Assembly: GCF_039523075.1 (NCBI RefSeq)
Contig: NZ_BAAAEP010000025.1
Span: 1-64,000 of the forward strand
DNA length: 64,000 nt
From: Caenispirillum bisanense
Lineage (GTDB): Bacteria; Pseudomonadota; Alphaproteobacteria; Rhodospirillales; Rhodospirillaceae
Direction: 5' to 3'
Below are positions 51,686-61,465 of this stretch, piece by piece. Position 1 is the stretch's first letter. The number at the start of each line of letters is the position of its first letter. The notes beneath the pieces are model-generated. The model did no database searches, had not been told where the DNA came from, and saw nothing but the letters and a program-made list of their open reading frames with translations. The position numbers and the translations under genes were made by a program.

Positions 51686-53709
51686 GCCGTCGTCTCCGTG
51701 CGGGCTGCGGCCGGCGCGGCAGCGGCGGCGGCCGGCAGGGTGAACAGGAAGGTGCTGCCGCTGCCGGGGTGGCTTTCCACCCAGATGCGGCCCTTGTGGC
51801 GTTCGACGATGCGCTTGCAGATGGCAAGCCCGATGCCGTTGCCGGAATAGGCGCCGCGGGCATGCAGCCGCTGGAACATGAGGAAGATGCGGTCGTTGAA
51901 CTGCGGCTCGATGCCGATGCCGTTGTCCTGCACCGCGAAGCGCCAGCGGTCCGGCTGCTCGGGATCGGCCTCGGCGCTGATGTGGATGCGCGGCGGGCGA
52001 TCGGGGGCGCGGTATTTCAGGGCGTTGTCGATCAGGTGCTGGAACAGCCGCACCAGCTGCTGGAAGTCGCCGTCGATGACCGGCAGCGGCCCGCGGGTGA
52101 CCCGGCCGCCGCTGTCGGCCATGGCGACCTCCAGCCGCCGCAGGGCGCTGTCGGCGGCCTGGCCGGTGTCGCAGGGCTCGAACGGCCGCCCTTTGCGGTC
52201 GATGCGGCTGTAGTCGAGCAGGTCGGTGATCATCGACTGCATGCGCTTGGCGCCGTCCACCGCATAGCCGACGAACTCGCGCGTTTCGCCGTCCAGGGTG
52301 CCGGCGGTGCGGCGGTCCACCAGCTGCAGGTAGCTGGCGATCATGCGCAGCGGTTCCTGCAGGTCGTGGCTGATGATGTAGGCGAAGGCCTCCAGCTCGG
52401 CATTGCTCTGCGACAGCTGGTTCAGCAGCTCGCGCTGGCGCTGCTCGCCCTGGCGCAGCTGGGTGAGGTCGGAGAAGAAGGCGAAGGCGCCGATCACCGC
52501 CTCGTCCTCGTCGTGCAGCACCGTGGCGGCCACGCGCACCGGGACGCTGGTGCCGTTCTGGCGCAGCAGATCGGTCTCGAAGGCGGCGTGGGGCGTGTCG
52601 CCGGCGGCAATGGCGGCGCGGAAGCCCTCGTCCAGCCGCGTCGCCGCGTCGCCGTGGGCGAGGCTGCGCAGGGCGCGACCCGTCAGTTCCTCCTGCGACA
52701 TCCCGAGCAGCGCCGCGAAGGCGGCGTTGCAGGTGGTGATGCGGCCGTCGTGGTCGACCTCGGCATAGCCTTCCTGGGTGAGGTTGAGGATGGTCTCCTG
52801 CCGCCGCTCGCCGGCCTGGAGGATGGCCAGCTGGCGGCTGAGGGCCGCCTGCAGGTGCTGCAGGTAGTCGCTTTCGATGCCGTGGAGGATGTCGGTGAAC
52901 GACAGGATGGCGGCGATGCGGCCGTCGCCGTCCTCCACCCCCAGGTGACGGATGTGCAGCGTCTCCATCAGTTCCTGCGCCGTCAGCAGCGGCGCTCCGG
53001 CGGGGACGGCGACGACGGGCGAACTGGCGACGGCGCGCACCGGCCGGCCGATGTCGCGGCGGGCCACCAGGCGCAGGATGTCGCGTTCGGTCACGATGCC
53101 GAAGGCGGTGCCGTCGGCCTCCACCACCAGGGCGGCTTCCGCTTCGGTGTGGCGCAGGGCGCGGGCGGCGGCGGCGACGGAGGCGTCGGCGGCGATCTCC
53201 AGCGGCCGGCGGCCGGTGACCGAGGCGACGGTGCGCAGCGTGAGGTAGCCGTGCAGGCCGGAATTGCGCACCATGTCGGTGCGCGACAGCACGCCCACCG
53301 GCTTGTTGTAGGCGTCCACCACCAGGAAGTGACGCAGGCCGGACTCGCGGAAGCGCGGCATGGCCTCCTCGATGGTCACGTCCTCCCGCAGGGTGCGGAT
53401 GGGCGTGCTCATGACCTCGGCGATGGGGCGGGCGAGGGCGTCGGCGTCGGAGAAGTCCAGCGCCAGGGCATCGCGCTCGGTCCAGATGCCGGCGGCGGCA
53501 CCCGCTTCGGTGACGATGATGGAGGAACAGCCCTGCTCGGCCATCAGGCGGGCCGCCTGGGCTACCGGCGTATCGGCCGGGCACTGCAGGATGGCGCGCC
53601 GAATGATGCGCCCCACCGGCCACAGCTGGCGCCCGAACTCTCCCTCTTCACGAGCGCGGGATCGCGCGCCCGGCACCGTCGGTTCCGCGACGGCGGCATC
53701 CACGGCCAT
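51682..53709 (-). CDS. Soluble sensor histidine kinase with four CBS repeats and a PAS domain
   Basis: 675 residues with no membrane helix. Two CBS pairs: about 33-150 (IIRRAILQCPADTPVAQAAR, VMSTPIRTLREDVTIEEAM) and 158-280 (GRRPLEIAADASVAAAAR, VASSPVVAVPAGAPLLTAQE). A PAS domain at about 305-415 and a kinase core from 430 follow. The phosphoacceptor is His448 in IISHDLQEPLR; N box HLIDNALKYR (558-567), G1 DNGIGI (595-600), G2 GNGIGLAI (623-630). CBS pairs usually bind adenine nucleotides, so sensing of energy charge is a reasonable guess. ATG 53709 (MAVDAAVAEPTVPG). It overlaps the RHH gene. Confidence 0.9.
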   Translation of the reverse strand: MAVDAAVAEPTVPGARSRAREEGEFGRQLWPVGRIIRRAILQCPADTPVAQAARLMAEQGCSSIIVTEAGAAAGIWTERDALALDFSDADALARPIAEVMSTPIRTLREDVTIEEAMPRFRESGLRHFLVVDAYNKPVGVLSRTDMVRNSGLHGYLTLRTVASVTGRRPLEIAADASVAAAARALRHTEAEAALVVEADGTAFGIVTERDILRLVARRDIGRPVRAVASSPVVAVPAGAPLLTAQELMETLHIRHLGVEDGDGRIAAILSFTDILHGIESDYLQHLQAALSRQLAILQAGERRQETILNLTQEGYAEVDHDGRITTCNAAFAALLGMSQEELTGRALRSLAHGDAATRLDEGFRAAIAAGDTPHAAFETDLLRQNGTSVPVRVAATVLHDEDEAVIGAFAFFSDLTQLRQGEQRQRELLNQLSQSNAELEAFAYIISHDLQEPLRMIASYLQLVDRRTAGTLDGETREFVGYAVDGAKRMQSMITDLLDYSRIDRKGRPFEPCDTGQAADSALRRLEVAMADSGGRVTRGPLPVIDGDFQQLVRLFQHLIDNALKYRAPDRPPRIHISAEADPEQPDRWRFAVQDNGIGIEPQFNDRIFLMFQRLHARGAYSGNGIGLAICKRIVERHKGRIWVESHPGSGSTFLFTLPAAAAAAPAAARTETTA

Positions 53710-53779
53710 GGCATCCCTCGTTGGGTCTCTGGCAGGTAAACTTCCTGCGACCTTGGTACCACTATAGCAGATATGCGCC

Positions 53780-54409
53780 TCACTGCGACTGATATCGAAG
53801 GCGGTGAAGGAAACCGTCGACGGCATCGACCGCTTCCGCCAGGGCCTGCGCCTCGCTGCGGCCGGAGGCGCGGCGGGGCTTCAGCGAATGGTCGCCGTCC
53901 TCCGCCCATGCCAGGGTAATGGCCGGCGACAGCGAAAGCCCCGTCACCAGCGCCCGGTCGCCGAGGGCGTCGCGGGTGCCCTGGCAGATCAGGGTCGGCG
54001 TGCGCAGGTCGGCCAGATGCTCGGTGCGCAGCCGCTCCGGCTTGCCGGCGGGGTGGAAGGGGTAGCCGAAGCACACCAGTCCGCGCACGCCGGCGTCGTC
54101 GGCGATCAGGCTGGCCATGCGGCCGCCCATGGACTTGCCGCCGATCACCAGCCCCTGCGGCCCGCCCAGGTCGGCGATCACCTGCCGCCAGGTCTCCAGC
54201 AGCACCGGCTGGCGGTCGGGCGGGCGGCGGCTGCCGCCGTCGCGGCGGGCGGCCATGTAGGGGAACTCGAACCGCACCACCCGCCAGCCGCGGCCGGCGA
54301 TGCCCTCGGCCACCGTGGTCATGAACGGGCTGTCCATGGGCGCCCCGGCGCCATGGGCGAGCACGAGGGTCAGGGGGGCGTCGGCGGGGCCCTGATCGAT
54401 CCGGTGCAT
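53780..54409 (-). CDS. Alpha/beta hydrolase (KANL3/TEX30-like)
   Basis: 209 residues. Oxyanion segment LVLAHGAGAPMDSPFM near residue 15; nucleophile elbow GGKSMGGRMAS (Ser about 94); Asp in CQGTRDALGD (about 148) and His in DGDHSLKPRR (about 173) complete the triad. This matches the small dienelactone-hydrolase-like family shared by bacteria and the human proteins TEX30/KANL3. Substrate unknown. ATG at 54409. Divergent from glgX. Confidence 0.9.
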   Translation of the reverse strand: MHRIDQGPADAPLTLVLAHGAGAPMDSPFMTTVAEGIAGRGWRVVRFEFPYMAARRDGGSRRPPDRQPVLLETWRQVIADLGGPQGLVIGGKSMGGRMASLIADDAGVRGLVCFGYPFHPAGKPERLRTEHLADLRTPTLICQGTRDALGDRALVTGLSLSPAITLAWAEDGDHSLKPRRASGRSEAQALAEAVDAVDGFLHRLRYQSQ

Positions 54410-54562
54410 GGCAGGCTCCTGACGGGGGAGGGGCGGGGGACGGGCGGGGCGGCTGCATCATCGGACGTAGAGGCGGCACGTTCAAGCGTCGGTGGAAACG
54501 GCGACACCGGGATGCACGTTGATGCCGGGCCTGCACCCATCGCACCATCGGAGCGTCCATCC

Positions 54563-56716
<2,154 letters not shown>

Positions 56717-56721
56717 GCGGC

Positions 56722-56749
56722 GGGGCGGGGGCCGGGGCGGGGGCCGGGG
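56722..56749 (+). other. G-run array, potential G-quadruplex
   Basis: Five runs of four or five G separated by only one or two C, beginning six bases after the glgX stop. A 12-base unit, GGGGCGGGGGCC, occurs twice in succession. It lies between the convergent ends of glgX and the extensin-like gene. Confidence 0.6.
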
Positions 56750-56789
56750 CCGAGGCCGAGGCGGGCGGTGGGGCAGGCGGGTGCCGCCC

Positions 56790-57440
56790 CTACGCCTTGC
56801 ACAGCTTCCAGGGGCCGACGTCGATGTGCAGGTGGTCGTGGTGGTCGGCGTCGGCGTTGGGGCTGAGCACCACCTGGAACACGCCGCAGGCCCCCTGCGA
56901 CGCCTGCCGCAGGAAGTCCCCCAGCGCGCCGCGGTCGCGCCAGTGGTCCTTCACCCGCGCGATGCGGCCGTCGGCGAACTCGAAGGCGGTGATGTCGATG
57001 GCGCGGCCGAAGGCGTGCTCCGACAGGCGTGAGCGGTTGGAGGTGCGGCCGCGGCAGACATAGCCGCCGGCGTGGTGCACCTTCACCAGCGCGCTGCCCA
57101 TCACCCGCTGCGCTAGCGGCTGCAGCACCTCGGTATCATAGCGCAGCAGCGCCAGCGCTAGCCCGCAGCTGACCTGCACCGGCCGGCTGAGCGGGATGGT
57201 CTGGGTCTCGTAGAGCGAGATGGCGGTGGAAATGCCGCAGCCGTCGCCGTTGGCGGTGTCCTTCAGGCGGTCGAAGGCGACGTTGGAATTCACCAGCCCG
57301 ACGATGCACATGGGGCCGTCGGTCGGCAGCCCGCCCACCTGGGCCGGCGGCGGCGGTGACGGCGGCTTCGGCGTGCCGCAGGCGGCAAGCCCCAGCACCG
57401 CCAGAAGGGCGAGGACGGCGTTGCGCAGCGCCACGGCCAT
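56790..57440 (-). CDS. Extensin-like C-terminal domain protein
   Basis: 216 residues. The signal sequence ends with lipobox LAAC (Cys21), then a proline-rich linker (PKPPSPPPPAQ). The extensin-like domain follows, with SEHAFGRAIDITAF and the end HHDHLHIDVGPWKLC, a His/Asp set resembling M15 D,D-peptidases; cysteines (MCIVG, DGCGIS, VSCGLA, VCRGRT, GACGVF, LCKA) could form disulfides. Likely an outer-membrane or periplasmic lipoprotein acting on peptidoglycan; catalysis is not proven for the family. ATG at 57440. Confidence 0.88.
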   Translation of the reverse strand: MAVALRNAVLALLAVLGLAACGTPKPPSPPPPAQVGGLPTDGPMCIVGLVNSNVAFDRLKDTANGDGCGISTAISLYETQTIPLSRPVQVSCGLALALLRYDTEVLQPLAQRVMGSALVKVHHAGGYVCRGRTSNRSRLSEHAFGRAIDITAFEFADGRIARVKDHWRDRGALGDFLRQASQGACGVFQVVLSPNADADHHDHLHIDVGPWKLCKA

Positions 57441-57959
57441 GCACCCAATCTCCCTGCGGCTGGTCGGATGCTTCCGGTTGTACGGGATCGGGCGGCGGCC
57501 GTCGAGATGTTCGTGCGGTGCAGCAGCGGCGCTGTGGGGCCGCCGAAAGGAAGAGGGCCGCCGGGTTGGGGTGCCCGGCGGCCCGACGATCGGCGAAGGG
57601 CATTGGGGAAAAGGGGGGTGCCCTTGGGGATGCCGACCGCAGCACGAAACCTTCAGCGCACCGTCGCACGGGGCGACGCTGCACGGGGCCGAGGGTGCCG
57701 AAGCGCCGCGAGGCTGCTGGAAAAACCCGACGATCCCGCTGGAAAAACTGCAAGATCGCCCGGTGCTTCGCAAGGGCGAAAAAGCGGCAGTCCGTCGCCC
57801 CCGACGATCCGCCGGTCCTCCCCCTGAGGCAGCCGCGCCCCCGAACCGTTGCCCCTGACTATAGCCATCCGGCGCCTTCATTGCCAGGGAGAAATTTACC
57901 CGCGGCTGCGCAACCTGACGGTCACGCCCGCGCCGCGGGTGCTGCGGCCGGCCCGGCGC
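57441..57959. other. Intergenic stretch of 519 bp
   Basis: Upstream of the extensin-like gene and downstream of the LpxR-like gene, both on the minus strand. I see no supported gene; several overlapping frames are open only because of GC richness. It includes the hairpin at 57555-57584 and a probable promoter for the extensin-like gene that I cannot place. Confidence 0.5.
57555..57584 (-). terminator. Strong hairpin in the extensin-lpxR gap
   Basis: Perfect 11-bp stem GGGCCGCCGGG / CCCGGCGGCCC, loop of eight bases. On the minus strand it is followed by CTCTTCCTTTCG, pyrimidine-rich but not a clean T-run. Could end read-through from the LpxR-like gene or be part of a small RNA. Confidence 0.4.
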
Positions 57960-59081
57960 TCAGAAGCGGAACGAGACGCTGAGGGCGCCGAAGGTGTCGC
58001 CCTCGTCCTGGCCGTCGAATTCCTCGGTGCGGTAGACGTGGGTGTAGGCGATGCGGACATCGTTGATGGTGATGGCGATGCCGGCCTGCAGCTCGCCCAC
58101 CACCCACTTCTTGTCGACGCTCGCGCTGTCGCGGAAGGTGTTGCCGTCCAGGAAGATGTTGCGCAGCACCACCCGGCCGTCGACGCCGGCGAAGACGTAC
58201 CAGCCGAACTGCTCGCTCGGCACGAAGAAGTCGGACCCGGGCAGGCTCGGCCGGATGCGCGGCGGGCCGAAGTCCGCCGGCAGGTCGTCGCCCAGGCGCA
58301 GCATGACGCCGCTGTTGGCGTGGATGAAGGCGTTGCCGAAGGCGCCGCCGGCGTGGGGGGTGACGTCGGCCTCGATCCCCAGGTACTCGCTGCGCCACAT
58401 GGCCCGCCACGACCGTTCGTAGGCGATGTTGACGATGGGTTCGTCATGCAGCTGGTTGTCCCAGCCGCGCGGCGTGCGGGTGCTGATGACCTTGTGAACG
58501 AACTCCTGCGTCTGGTCGGCCAGCGACGACGGGCCGACGATGCCGAGCGTCAGTTCCAGGTTGTCCAGCCGCCGCCCGGCGTCGTTGATCAGGCCGATGC
58601 TGGCATAGGTGAAGCCGGCCCACGGGTGATCGCCCGGCTGCGGCGCCGCGATCTCGATGTCGCGCGGCGTGTACATGTTCTGGCCGAGGGCGTAGCTCAC
58701 CCGCAGGTTGCCCTCGTCGGCGAACAGCGGCAGCTGGCGGGCGGCGTTCTCCAGCCAGTCCGGCACGTCGTTCTCGGGCGACAGGTAGGCCAGGCGGACG
58801 CCGTTGGTGTAGTGCTGGTCGCGGCCGGTGAAGATGTCGTTCTCCACCTGCAGGGTGATGATGGCCTTGTCGTCCTTAACGGGGCGCGGCGTCAGATCGA
58901 CGGCGGCCGGGGCCACCTCCTCGACGGCCGGTTCCTCGTCGGCAGTCGGCAGCGGCGGGCCGGCCGGTGCGGCCTGGGCGACGGCAGGCTCGGCGGCGGC
59001 GGCCGACGGCGCAACAAGACCGTCGCCGGTGATCGCCGCAACGGCGGCAACCACGGCGAGGGCAGGCAGGCGAGGGGTCAC
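57960..59081 (-). CDS. LpxR-like outer-membrane lipid A deacylase (DUF2219)
   Basis: 373 residues; signal peptide about 1-29 and an Ala/Pro/Glu-rich linker to about 70. Then a 12-strand-type barrel with LQVENDIFTGRDQHYTNGVRL (the Asn-Asp pair of the LpxR active site), PWAGFTYASIGL, WDNQLHDEPIVNIAYERSW (His and Glu) and LSVSFRF with terminal Phe, the mark of an outer-membrane barrel. In Salmonella LpxR removes the 3'-acyloxyacyl chain of lipid A in a calcium-dependent manner; the same reaction is likely but not proven here. Confidence 0.88.
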   Translation of the reverse strand: MTPRLPALAVVAAVAAITGDGLVAPSAAAAEPAVAQAAPAGPPLPTADEEPAVEEVAPAAVDLTPRPVKDDKAIITLQVENDIFTGRDQHYTNGVRLAYLSPENDVPDWLENAARQLPLFADEGNLRVSYALGQNMYTPRDIEIAAPQPGDHPWAGFTYASIGLINDAGRRLDNLELTLGIVGPSSLADQTQEFVHKVISTRTPRGWDNQLHDEPIVNIAYERSWRAMWRSEYLGIEADVTPHAGGAFGNAFIHANSGVMLRLGDDLPADFGPPRIRPSLPGSDFFVPSEQFGWYVFAGVDGRVVLRNIFLDGNTFRDSASVDKKWVVGELQAGIAITINDVRIAYTHVYRTEEFDGQDEGDTFGALSVSFRF

Positions 59082-59250
59082 GGAGGGGGCTCCTGAAAGG
59101 GGTGGATCTTGATCAAGACGTATAACGTTTTCCCCCTGCCGGGCGATGGTGTCATCTTCATGGCAGGCTTGCGCGCCGGGACTTGTGTCCGCCGGCGGCG
59201 GCGCCCATACATCGCTGTGTCGCCGACTGCTTCATCAAGGAGATGCGCCG

Positions 59251-59496
59251 ATGGCCGAGATCATCAACCTGCGCGACGTGCGGAAGCGCAAGGCGCGGGA
59301 GGAGAAGGAACGGCAGGCGGCGGACAACCGCATCCGCTACGGCCGCACCAAGGCGGAAAAGCGCCTGACCGAACTGGAAAACAGCCGCTCCAGCCGGGAG
59401 CTGGAGGGCAAGCGACGGGCCGACGCCCCGCCCGACGATCCTACCGGCAGCGACGGTAACGGCAACGGTAACGGCGGCGGTTCGGCCGGCGGCTGA
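59251..59496 (+). CDS. DUF4169-family protein
   Basis: 81 residues. Starts MAEIINLRDVRKRKAREEKE, then ADNRIRYGRTKAEKRLTELE, the signature of this small, very basic alphaproteobacterial family; the tail is a Gly/Asn/Asp repeat (GSDGNGNGNGGGSAGG). Largely helical, cytoplasmic, function unknown. In other genomes it often sits by a ribbon-helix-helix gene, which is not the case here. ATG 59251. Confidence 0.85.
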   Translation: MAEIINLRDVRKRKAREEKERQAADNRIRYGRTKAEKRLTELENSRSSRELEGKRRADAPPDDPTGSDGNGNGNGGGSAGG

Positions 59497-59499
59497 GCC

Positions 59500-61185
59500 T
59501 CAGTCGTCGTTGTCGGCGCCGCCTTCCGCTGCGGCTGCGGCTGCCGCCTCGCGGTCTGCCCGCTCCGCCCGCTTGGAGGCCCGCGCCGCCTGTTCCGCCG
59601 CCTTCTCGGCCTTGGCGGCTGCCTTGGCCGGCGGCGGCCAGAACGGCTTGGCGTCGGTGAACGACTTCCATTCCGCCCGCGCCGCCTCCAGCAGCGCCGT
59701 CTCGCGGCCGCCGTGCCAGCCGGCCACCAGACCCGCCGCCCACACCTCGCGGCGGTCGGCGTCCTTGTCCACGGCGCTGTGCAGCTGGTCGTGAGCGACG
59801 GCGATGTCGTTGAGCGCCCCCAGGTGTTCCTGCAGTTCCTTCAGCGTCTTTACATAGGCGCGGGTCTTCTTGTCCGACCACAGATCGCCGAAGAACTCGG
59901 CGGCGTAGCGCAGCTTCTTGATGCGGACCCGCAGGCGGTGGCGCGAGGCAGCATCCAGGCTGCCGAACCGCTTGCCCTTCTTCAGCACCTTGGCATGAGC
60001 GACATCCAGCAGCTCCGCCGCCCGGCCGCCCACCGGCCGGTCGAGGCGCGCCGCCAGCTCCGGCGAGGCCGGGTGCAGCCACGGCCCGCCCTCGATCCAG
60101 CCGCCCAGCTCCAGCATCAGGTCGGTGAAGCGGTGGCTGTCGACGGCGGCGATGGCGCGGCGGTAATGCTGGCCGCGCCGCTTCTCGAACCGCTGCAGCA
60201 GCATGGGCAGGCCGTCCTCGCCGGGATGGGCCTCGCGCACCGGGCCGAGGATCTCGGCGATGAACACGTCGGTGTCACGCGCCGGCCCCAATTCCGCCGT
60301 CAGCCACTTGAGCCCGGCGGTGAGGGAGTCGGTAGCGGCGCCCGCCACCTCCTGCCGGAACACCGACAGGGCGCTGCGCAGCCGTCGCAGGGCGACCCGC
60401 ATCTGGTGCACCGCCTCCGGCTCCTTGCGGTCGCGCAGGGCCGGTTCGTTGTGCAGCAGGTGGCGCTGGCAGCTGCGGCAGATGGTCTGGATGGCCTCCC
60501 GCAGCGGCATGTCGGCGGTGACGGGAATGTCGGGCGCCTTCACCGGGTCCTGCTCCAGGCCGCCGCCGAGCAGGGCATAGCCGCGCTCCGACTTCGACCG
60601 GGTGCTGAGCCGCAGCGGCGCCGCCTCGTGCAGGGCGCGGGCGATCTCGAACAGGTGGGCCGGGTCGCCGCGCACCAGTTCCAGCTCGATCTCGCTGATG
60701 GGCTGGCTGCCGCCGTCGGCTGTGACGGCGCCGCGGTCGAAGGTCAGCGCCACCTCCCAGGTGCCGTTGCCGAGGGTGTAGGTGGTGCGCTTGAACTCGG
60801 TGACGAACAGCGGCCGCAGCTCGTCCAGCACGCCCGGCCGGCCGAACAGGTCCTGCAGGCCGGTGGCCAGGATGGCCTGCGGATCGGGGGTGTCGCCGCT
60901 GATGTCGTGCTCCCATTCCTTGCGGGAGAACAGGCCGGCGCTGCCGTCGCCGCGCGCCTTGACGTTCTGGATGCGGCGCCGGCCGGCGTGGCGCACCCGC
61001 AGCGACGCGCCGCCGTCGAACAGCAGGAAATCGGGGGTGTCGAAATAGACCGACTTGAGCGGCTGGGTGTGGGGCCGGCCCTTGCGGGTCCGCCGCACCA
61101 GGCTGTGGCGGCGCAGACGCTCCATGTCGTCGGGCGCCACTTCGAGTTTCAGCTCGATCTCCGTGTTGTCGTCGGGCTGCGACAT
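59500..61185 (-). CDS. CYTH and CHAD domain protein (inorganic triphosphatase-like)
   Basis: 561 residues. The N-terminal CYTH tunnel domain opens with the ExExK motif in TEIELKLEV and shows TEFKRTTYTLG and ISEIELELVRGD; it typically hydrolyses triphosphate. The CHAD domain (about 240-480) is helical with paired conserved His (AVHQMRVALRRLRSALSVFR and HRLRVRIKKLRYAAEFFGDL), and in relatives binds polyphosphate. The C-terminus is a long Ala/Lys/Glu/Arg-rich probable coiled coil. ATG 61185 after AAGGAGA. Convergent with the DUF4169 gene. Confidence 0.92.
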   Translation of the reverse strand: MSQPDDNTEIELKLEVAPDDMERLRRHSLVRRTRKGRPHTQPLKSVYFDTPDFLLFDGGASLRVRHAGRRRIQNVKARGDGSAGLFSRKEWEHDISGDTPDPQAILATGLQDLFGRPGVLDELRPLFVTEFKRTTYTLGNGTWEVALTFDRGAVTADGGSQPISEIELELVRGDPAHLFEIARALHEAAPLRLSTRSKSERGYALLGGGLEQDPVKAPDIPVTADMPLREAIQTICRSCQRHLLHNEPALRDRKEPEAVHQMRVALRRLRSALSVFRQEVAGAATDSLTAGLKWLTAELGPARDTDVFIAEILGPVREAHPGEDGLPMLLQRFEKRRGQHYRRAIAAVDSHRFTDLMLELGGWIEGGPWLHPASPELAARLDRPVGGRAAELLDVAHAKVLKKGKRFGSLDAASRHRLRVRIKKLRYAAEFFGDLWSDKKTRAYVKTLKELQEHLGALNDIAVAHDQLHSAVDKDADRREVWAAGLVAGWHGGRETALLEAARAEWKSFTDAKPFWPPPAKAAAKAEKAAEQAARASKRAERADREAAAAAAAEGGADNDD

Positions 61186-61465
61186 TCCCGTCTCCTTCTC
61201 GGCAGGTGCGGTTGCCTGCGCAGGTGGTGGCCGTGCGGCGTCGGCCATAGCCCTGCGCCCGGCGAGGTTCGAGCGCTCCAGAGGGTAGCGTCAATCCTCC
61301 GTGGAAAGGATGACATTTTGCGCAACTCCGACTTCTTGCATAGGCAGGGCGCGCCCGCTACGGTTAGCCACCTTCGGCGTAGTCCGCCCGGCGCGGCGCG
61401 ACCCTGCCGGATGTGAACGAACATGGCCGCCGCGGCGGCGACTCGATGTCCCGGGGGGATCGCCC

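Noticed and set aside
53804..54562. In-frame extension of glgX upstream over the alpha/beta hydrolase gene
   Set aside because: The extension is low-complexity mirror sequence; the GlgX family starts at about 54563.
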